DNA of 38,962 bases from assembly GCF_013362995.1 (NCBI RefSeq), contig NZ_JABWDV010000368.1:1-38962 (forward strand), read 5' to 3'. This DNA is from Streptomyces sp. TRM64462 (GTDB lineage Bacteria > Actinomycetota > Actinomycetes > Streptomycetales > Streptomycetaceae). The position numbers and the translations under genes are program-made. Under the pieces are notes generated by a model. The model was given only the letters and a program-made list of their open reading frames with translations. It was not told where the DNA came from and ran no database searches. Within the stretch, counting starts at the first letter, position 1, and each line of letters starts with the position of its first letter. Below are positions 34,431-38,962 of this stretch, one piece after another.

Positions 34431-35309
34431 ATGAACCAGGCCGCCGCAGCCGACCCCGCACCGCCCCCGCCCGGCGGCGTCCTGTGGAGCCTCGCGGGCG
34501 ACATCCGCGGCCTGCTCATGCTGCCATCGGCGCTCGCCCTCCAGGTCGCCCACCCCGCCGTCGGCGCCGGAGTCGACGAGCACTCCGTCTTCCGCACCGA
34601 CCCCTGGGGCCGCGGCGAACGCTCCCTGCGCTCACTCCAGCTCTGGGTGTACGGCGGCGAGCAGGCCGCCGAAGAAGGCCGCAGGCTCCGCCGGCTGCAC
34701 CGCACCATCCAGGGCACCGACACCCGCGGCCGCCCCTACCACGCCCTCACCCCGGCCAACTACGCCTGGGTCCACGCCACCGGCTTCCCCGTCCACCGCT
34801 ACGCCGCCCGCTACCTGGTCCGCCCCATGACCGACGCGCAGGAGCGGCAGTTCTACGCCGAGTGGCTCCAGGTCGGCAGGATCCTCGGCATCCACGACCG
34901 CGACATGCCGCAGACCATCGAGGAGTTCTGGCCGTACTACCGCAAGATGCTCGCCGACGAGATCGAGATGACCGCCGTCGTCCGCGACCTCGTCACCACC
35001 GACCGGCCGCTGCCGCCGCCCGACCGCGGTCCCCTCCCGCTCCGCCTCCTCCTGCGCGCCCTGTGGCCGCTGCTCCAGCCGCGCTTCGCCCGCTTCCGCG
35101 CCTTCGTCACCGTCGGCTTCCTGCCGCCCGAGGCCCGCGAGGCGATCGGCCTGGAGTGGACCGACGCCCAGGAGCGCACACTGCGCCGCCTGAGCCGGGT
35201 CGTCCGGGCCGTCGTCCCCGCGCTCCCCGAGCGGCTGCGCTACCTCCCGCTGGCCAGGGAGGCGCGCCGGCGGTACAGGATCAGCCGGGCAGCCCGTTCC
35301 GCGCGATGA
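34431..35309 (+). CDS. MpaB-family (DUF2236) oxygenase-like protein
   Basis: 292 aa protein of the DUF2236 / MpaB / latex-clearing-protein superfamily of haem or metal oxygenases. Typical segments: [68 protein letters not shown] and [13 protein letters not shown]; conserved His in AHPAV and in WVHATGF. There is no signal peptide. GGGAGC lies 8 nt before the ATG. Its last 29 bases overlap the 3' end of the GH1 gene on the other strand. Reaction unknown. Confidence 0.9.
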   Translation: MNQAAAADPAPPPPGGVLWSLAGDIRGLLMLPSALALQVAHPAVGAGVDEHSVFRTDPWGRGERSLRSLQLWVYGGEQAAEEGRRLRRLHRTIQGTDTRGRPYHALTPANYAWVHATGFPVHRYAARYLVRPMTDAQERQFYAEWLQVGRILGIHDRDMPQTIEEFWPYYRKMLADEIEMTAVVRDLVTTDRPLPPPDRGPLPLRLLLRALWPLLQPRFARFRAFVTVGFLPPEAREAIGLEWTDAQERTLRRLSRVVRAVVPALPERLRYLPLAREARRRYRISRAARSAR

Positions 35310-36705
35310 CGTCCGCGTACCAGCGGGCGCTGTCCTTCGGCGTACGGCGCTGCGACGCGAAGTCCACGTGGACGATCCCGAACCGCTTGCTGTAGCCGTA
35401 CGCCCACTCGAAGTTGTCGAGCAGCGACCACAGGAAGTAGCCGCGCACATCCACCCCGGCCGCGAGCGCCCGGTGCACCGCCGCCAGGTGCTGGTGCAGA
35501 TACGCCACCCGCTCCGGGTCGTGGACCGCGCCCTCGGGGTCGGCGTAGTCGTCGTACGCCGCGCCGTTCTCCGTGATCACCAGCGGTACGTCCGGCAGCC
35601 CGTCGCGCAGCCGCGTCAGCAGCTCGTACAGGCCGTCCGCGTCCACCGGCCAGTCCATCGCCGTCCGAGGCCCGGGCGCCGGCTCGAACCGTACGTGCTC
35701 CTCCGCACCCGGCCACGGCGACGGGCCGTCGTGCGTCCCGGCGGCCACGACGGTCGGCGCGTAGTAGTTGATCCCCAGCGAGTCGATCCGCTCCGACGCG
35801 ATCTCCAGGTCCCCGTCCCGTACGAACGACCAGTCCGTCAGCCCGGCCGTGTCCGCGACCAGGTCCTCCGGCAGCCGCCCGTGGAACACCGGGTCCAGGA
35901 ACACCCGGTTGCCGAGCGCGTCGATCCGCCGCGCCGCGTCCCGGTCCGCCTCCGCGTCCGTCAGGGCCCGTACGGCATGCGGGTTGAGCGTCAGCGACAC
36001 CTCGGCGTCCGCCGGCAGGGCCGCCCGCAGCGCCCGCACGGCGAGCCCGTGCGCCAGGTTCAGGTGGTGGGCCGCCCGCAGCGACGCGGCCGGTTCGGTA
36101 CGGCCGGGGGCGTGCACCCCGGAGGCGTACCCCAGGAACGCGGCGCACCACGGCTCGTTCAGCGTCGTCCACGTGGCGACGCGGTCGCCGAGCGCGTCCG
36201 CGACGATGCCCGCGTACTCCGCGAACCGCTCGGCGGTCTCCCGCCGCGGCCACCCGCCGCCCGGGGCGGAGCCGCCGGGGGACGGACTCTCCAGCTCCTG
36301 CGGAAGGTCCCAGTGGTACAGCGTGGCGACGGGCCGGATACCGGCCGCCCGCAGCTCGTCGACCAGCCTCCGGTAGAAGTCCAGGCCCTTCTGCACGGCG
36401 GGCCCCCGCCCGGTCGGCTGCACCCGGGGCCACGCCACCGAGAACCGGTAGTCGGTCACGCCCAGGTCCTTCATCAGGGCGACGTCCTCGGACATCCGGT
36501 GGTAGTGGTCGGCGGCGATGTCCCCGGTGTCGCCGTTGCGGACCTTGCCCGGCGTACGGCTGAACGTGTCCCAGATGGACGGCGCACGGCCGTCCTCGGC
36601 GGCGGCGCCCTCGATCTGGTAGGAGGCGGTGGCGGTACCCCAACGGAACCCGGCGGGAAAGGCGAGCCCCGGCAGGGCCTGGGGACGCGCGTCAACAGCG
36701 GTCAT
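35281..36705 (-). CDS. GH1 beta-glucosidase
   Basis: 474 aa cytosolic GH1 enzyme for cellobiose or similar beta-glucosides. Acid/base Glu184 in TLNEPW and nucleophile Glu379 in VITENGAAY; other landmarks are [38 protein letters not shown] and [28 protein letters not shown]. It follows the two permease genes by 53 bases on the same strand, so imported disaccharide would be cleaved by this enzyme, as in cebEFG-bglC loci. The ATG has GGAG 12 nt upstream, somewhat far. No classical CebR box (TGGGAGCGCTCCCA) was found in the gap. Confidence 0.94.
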   Translation of the reverse strand: MTAVDARPQALPGLAFPAGFRWGTATASYQIEGAAAEDGRAPSIWDTFSRTPGKVRNGDTGDIAADHYHRMSEDVALMKDLGVTDYRFSVAWPRVQPTGRGPAVQKGLDFYRRLVDELRAAGIRPVATLYHWDLPQELESPSPGGSAPGGGWPRRETAERFAEYAGIVADALGDRVATWTTLNEPWCAAFLGYASGVHAPGRTEPAASLRAAHHLNLAHGLAVRALRAALPADAEVSLTLNPHAVRALTDAEADRDAARRIDALGNRVFLDPVFHGRLPEDLVADTAGLTDWSFVRDGDLEIASERIDSLGINYYAPTVVAAGTHDGPSPWPGAEEHVRFEPAPGPRTAMDWPVDADGLYELLTRLRDGLPDVPLVITENGAAYDDYADPEGAVHDPERVAYLHQHLAAVHRALAAGVDVRGYFLWSLLDNFEWAYGYSKRFGIVHVDFASQRRTPKDSARWYADVIARNGLPG

Positions 36706-36758
36706 GAGGAAGAGGACTCCCAACGAAGAGGAACGGACGAAACGCGCACCGGGGAAGG

Positions 36759-37637
36759 TCACCCCTTGACGGCGCCCTGCATGATGCCGCCGACGATCTG
36801 CCGGCCCAGCAGACCGAAGACGAGCAGCACGGGAAGCGTGCCGAGCAGCGTGCCCGCCATGATCACGGACTGGTCGTGCACATAGCCGCCGCCCAGCTGG
36901 CGCAGCGCGACCTGCACGGTCGGGTTCTGCGACGACAGCGCGATGATCGGCCAGAAGAAGTCGTTCCACGCGGCCATGAACGTCAGCAGCCCGAGCACGG
37001 CCATCCCGGGCCGGGCGATCGGCACGACGATCGACCAGAAGATCCGCGCCGTGGACGCCCCGTCCACCCGCGCCGCCTCGATCAGTTCGTCGGGCAGCGC
37101 CTGCACCAGGAACTGCCGCATGAAGAACACACCGAACGCCGACACGAGACCCGGCAGGATCACCGCCTGGAGCTGATTCACCCACCCCAGCTCGGCGACC
37201 AGCATGAACAGCGGGATCACCCCGAGCTGCGGCGGAATCATCATCGTCCCGACCGTGAGCGTGAGCAGCGCGCCCCGCCCCCGGAACCGCAGCTTGGCGA
37301 AGGCGAACCCGGCGAGCGTGCAGCACAGCACCGTGCCGACGGTGATCGACCCGGACACGATCAGCGAGTTGAGCAGCGCCTTCCCGATGTCCGCCTCTTC
37401 CAGGACGGCTTCGAAGTTCCGGATCAGGTTCGGCCCGGGCAGCAGCGAGGGCGGCACCTGCGCCAGGTCGGCGTTGGAACGGCTGGCGGCGACGACGGTC
37501 CAGTAGAAGGGGAACGCCGAGACGAGAACAGCCACGATCAAGATCGCATAGGCGAGCTTCCCGCCGTGCAGGGTCCTTCCGGCCCCCGACCTGTTCCGCT
37601 TCCGTTCGTGGGACGGCGGGGCGGCGAGCGCGGTCAT
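36759..37637 (-). CDS. Sugar ABC importer permease (CebG/MalG type)
   Basis: 292 aa inner-membrane permease with six hydrophobic segments (first [24 protein letters not shown]). The EAA loop is [23 protein letters not shown]. It closely recalls CebG of Streptomyces cellobiose importers, including [27 protein letters not shown]. The ATG overlaps the upstream permease stop by four bases (ATGA). It pairs with the CebF-like permease and lies before the GH1 gene. The ATPase is not encoded here; MsiK is expected. Confidence 0.92.
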   Translation of the reverse strand: MTALAAPPSHERKRNRSGAGRTLHGGKLAYAILIVAVLVSAFPFYWTVVAASRSNADLAQVPPSLLPGPNLIRNFEAVLEEADIGKALLNSLIVSGSITVGTVLCCTLAGFAFAKLRFRGRGALLTLTVGTMMIPPQLGVIPLFMLVAELGWVNQLQAVILPGLVSAFGVFFMRQFLVQALPDELIEAARVDGASTARIFWSIVVPIARPGMAVLGLLTFMAAWNDFFWPIIALSSQNPTVQVALRQLGGGYVHDQSVIMAGTLLGTLPVLLVFGLLGRQIVGGIMQGAVKG

Positions 37638-38530
37638 CGGCCGGCCTCCTTGCGGGAACGGCGGCGCGCGAGCAGGGCGTTGACCCCCACGAGCACCACG
37701 ATGAGCAGGAACATCACCCAGGCGATCGCGGCGGCCCGCCCCAAGTGGAAGAAGCCCCAGCCCTGCTCGTACATGTAGAGCCCGAGCGTCTGGTACTGGT
37801 GCGAGATGCCACCCGACACCGAGCCCTCGTAGAGCAGCGGCTCACCGAACAACTGGGTGGCGCCGATCGTCGACACGATGACCGTGAACACGATGGTCGG
37901 CCGTAGCCCGGGCAGCGTGACGTGCAGGAACTGCCGCCACCGCGAGGCACCGTCCATCTCGGCCGCCTCGTACAGCTCACTGGGGATGGACTGCATCCCG
38001 GCGAGATAGATGAGCGCGTTGTACCCGGTCCACCGCCAGATGACGATGGTCGACACGGCGACCTGCGAGGCCACGGTCCCGGTCTGCCAGTCGACCGGAC
38101 TGACGCCGATCAGCCCCAGCGCGTAGTTCACCAGCCCGAAGTCCCGCCCGAAGAGCTGGGCGAAGACGAGCGTCGCGGCGGCGACGGAGGTGGCGTACGG
38201 GAGGAGCATCGCGGTACGGAAGAAGGTCCGCCCGCGCAGCTTGTAGTTGAGCAGATGGGCCAGCCCCAGCGCCATCACGAGCTGAGGCACGGTCGACAGG
38301 ACGCCGATGGTGAACGTGTTGCGGAGGGAGATCCAGAAGAACTCGTCGCTGAAGAGCGCGACGTAGTTGCCGAGGCCGCGCCACTCCATGTCGCCGGGCG
38401 TCTGGAGCTCGACGCGGTACAGGGAGACGAACGCGGTGTAGATCAGCGGAAAGAGCCCGAAGGCGGCGAACAGCCCGAAGAAGGGAGCGATATAGGCATA
38501 CGGGGAGACGGCGCGCCAGGCGCGGATCAC
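37634..38530 (-). CDS. Sugar ABC importer permease (CebF/MalF type)
   Basis: 298 aa permease with six membrane segments starting [23 protein letters not shown]. The EAA loop is [23 protein letters not shown]. The segments [20 protein letters not shown] and [20 protein letters not shown] match what I recall of CebF cellobiose permeases. GTG start with AAGGG 8 nt upstream; the frame is open further upstream, but that stretch crosses the repeat-rich gap. A binding-protein gene (CebE type) is expected beyond 38962. Substrate cellobiose or a related beta-glucoside is inferred. Confidence 0.92.
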   Translation of the reverse strand: MIRAWRAVSPYAYIAPFFGLFAAFGLFPLIYTAFVSLYRVELQTPGDMEWRGLGNYVALFSDEFFWISLRNTFTIGVLSTVPQLVMALGLAHLLNYKLRGRTFFRTAMLLPYATSVAAATLVFAQLFGRDFGLVNYALGLIGVSPVDWQTGTVASQVAVSTIVIWRWTGYNALIYLAGMQSIPSELYEAAEMDGASRWRQFLHVTLPGLRPTIVFTVIVSTIGATQLFGEPLLYEGSVSGGISHQYQTLGLYMYEQGWGFFHLGRAAAIAWVMFLLIVVLVGVNALLARRRSRKEAGR

Positions 38531-38635
38531 GGTGCGGCCCTTCGGAGGAGGAAGCGAGTAACTAGGGGGCCCAGGCCCCCACCGGCGTGCGGTCGCCGTT
38601 CCGGCGGGAGGGGACGCGTAGGGGTCGCCCCCGCA

Positions 38636-38687
38636 GGATTGGCGGTGCCGAAACGCTTCGCGTTCCGGGGCCCGAGCCCGCCAATCC
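38636..38687. repeat. Nested inverted repeat (GGATTGGCGG arms)
   Basis: GGATTGGCGG (38636-38645) pairs with CCGCCAATCC (38678-38687). Inside, CGAAACGC (38649-38656) pairs with GCGTTCCG (38660-38667) with one mismatch around TTC. Confidence 0.8.
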
Positions 38688-38766
38688 GAGGAGGTGAGCC
38701 CCGGAGCGGCCCCGACCCACGACGCACGGGTTCGCGTGGTGACCGCGAACAGGGGTGCGGGCGGCC

Positions 38767-38821
38767 GGTCCCTTTGTGCCCACCTGTCCCGCCCTGCGGG
38801 ACACCTGCCCACAAAGGGACC
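38767..38821. repeat. Large hairpin with 26-nt arms
   Basis: Arms 38767-38792 and 38796-38821 are inverted copies, loop CCT, 22 of 26 positions paired. The outer GGTCCCTTTGTG and inner TGTCCCGC parts pair perfectly; the only mismatches are two symmetric CC/CC pairs. Candidate attenuating or RNA-stabilising hairpin between importer genes. Confidence 0.85.
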
Positions 38822-38962
38822 GGCGGTACCGGGCCAGCGCGCCGCCCCACAGCGAAACCGGCGGTACCGGGCGAGCGTACCGGCCCACAGCGAAGCCGGC
38901 AGTCCCGGACGAGCGCACCACCGCCCACAGCAGAAGCGGCGGTACCGGCCAACGCACCGCCC
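38820..38962. repeat. 38-41-bp tandem repeat, about 3.7 copies, runs out of window
   Basis: Units begin at 38820, 38858, 38896 and 38937. The first two are 38 bp and start CCGGCGGTACCGGGC, with CCCACAGCGAA near the end; the third is 41 bp and more diverged (CCGGCAGTCCCGGAC); the fourth is cut by the window end. Confidence 0.88.

Larger units (their letters stand above)
38531..38962. other. Repeat- and hairpin-rich gap upstream of the CebF-like permease
   Basis: No credible gene in 432 bases. It holds at least three inverted repeats and a tandem repeat that continues past the window edge (listed separately), plus GGGGGCC-CA-GGCCCCC near 38575. Open frames here are GC-rich noise: they cross the repeats in several frames and lack start signals. 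Confidence 0.7.

Noticed and set aside
36706..36758. CebR box for the GH1/permease locus
   Set aside because: Neither TGGGAGCGCTCCCA nor a close variant was found here or in 38531-38962, so control by CebR is not claimed.
38531..38957. Minus-strand frames of 130-140 codons upstream of the CebF-like permease
   Set aside because: They encode Gly/Arg/Pro repeats from the tandem repeat and hairpins, and several frames are equally open, so coding is not supported.
38820..38962. CRISPR array
   Set aside because: The units are contiguous, with no unique spacers of constant length, and no cas genes are present.

Overview
The window is very GC-rich, GTG starts are common, and coding frames show strong third-position GC. 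The gene set points to a sporulating actinomycete, most likely Streptomyces: an SsgA-like protein, a WhiB-like protein, an XRE/DUF397/anti-sigma-like ATPase cassette of the WhiJ/AbaA kind, a split LigD, and sugar ABC importers with no ATPase gene of their own. No tRNA, rRNA, CRISPR array, prophage or transposase was seen.

Left part (1-8015): a xylan-use locus. It holds a secreted GH10 xylanase (its C-terminus leaves the window), a divergent LacI-type regulator, a binding protein and two permeases for an oligosaccharide importer, and a divergent cytosolic GH3 beta-xylosidase-like enzyme. The importer and GH3 promoters each carry the same 18-bp dyad, TTCTGAA-N4-TCCGGAA, just downstream of a recognisable promoter. 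The xylanase/lacI gap has related TTCCGG elements. The proposed path is outside cleavage, import of short xylo-oligosaccharides, and cleavage inside the cell.

8021-11188: a WhiJ/AbaA-type regulatory cassette (small unknown protein, ATPase, XRE regulator, DUF397 protein), with a long dyad in the divergent promoter, followed by a PF04672-type methyltransferase. 11261-15678: a GH4 glycosidase, a probable Tat-exported FAD amine-oxidase/desaturase-like enzyme, a YchJ-family protein and two small unknown genes. A perfect 63-nt palindrome lies at 15688-15750. 15791-18775: the ligase and polymerase parts of LigD as separate divergent genes, then a two-domain VOC protein.

18902-24975: a WhiB-like protein, an acyl-ACP desaturase with repeated CGTAGGT operator elements, an ABC-F protein with a long structured leader, an SsgA-like protein, endonuclease V behind a Crp-like site, and a saccharopine-dehydrogenase-like reductase.

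25174-31732: a four-gene fatty-acid oxidation operon (alpha-methylacyl-CoA racemase-like protein, LCAD-type dehydrogenase, thiolase, FadB-type bifunctional enzyme) facing a MerR regulator. A similar 27-bp dyad occurs at the operon promoter and at the merR promoter. 31846-35309: a macro-domain protein, a GNAT protein, a secreted sphingomyelinase-like phosphodiesterase and an MpaB-family oxygenase.

35281-38962: a second sugar locus, with a GH1 beta-glucosidase and two CebG/CebF-like permeases. The 432 bases upstream of the permeases are packed with hairpins and a 38-41-bp tandem repeat that runs out of the window. Neither importer has an ATPase gene here; a shared MsiK-type ATPase elsewhere is the likely partner.
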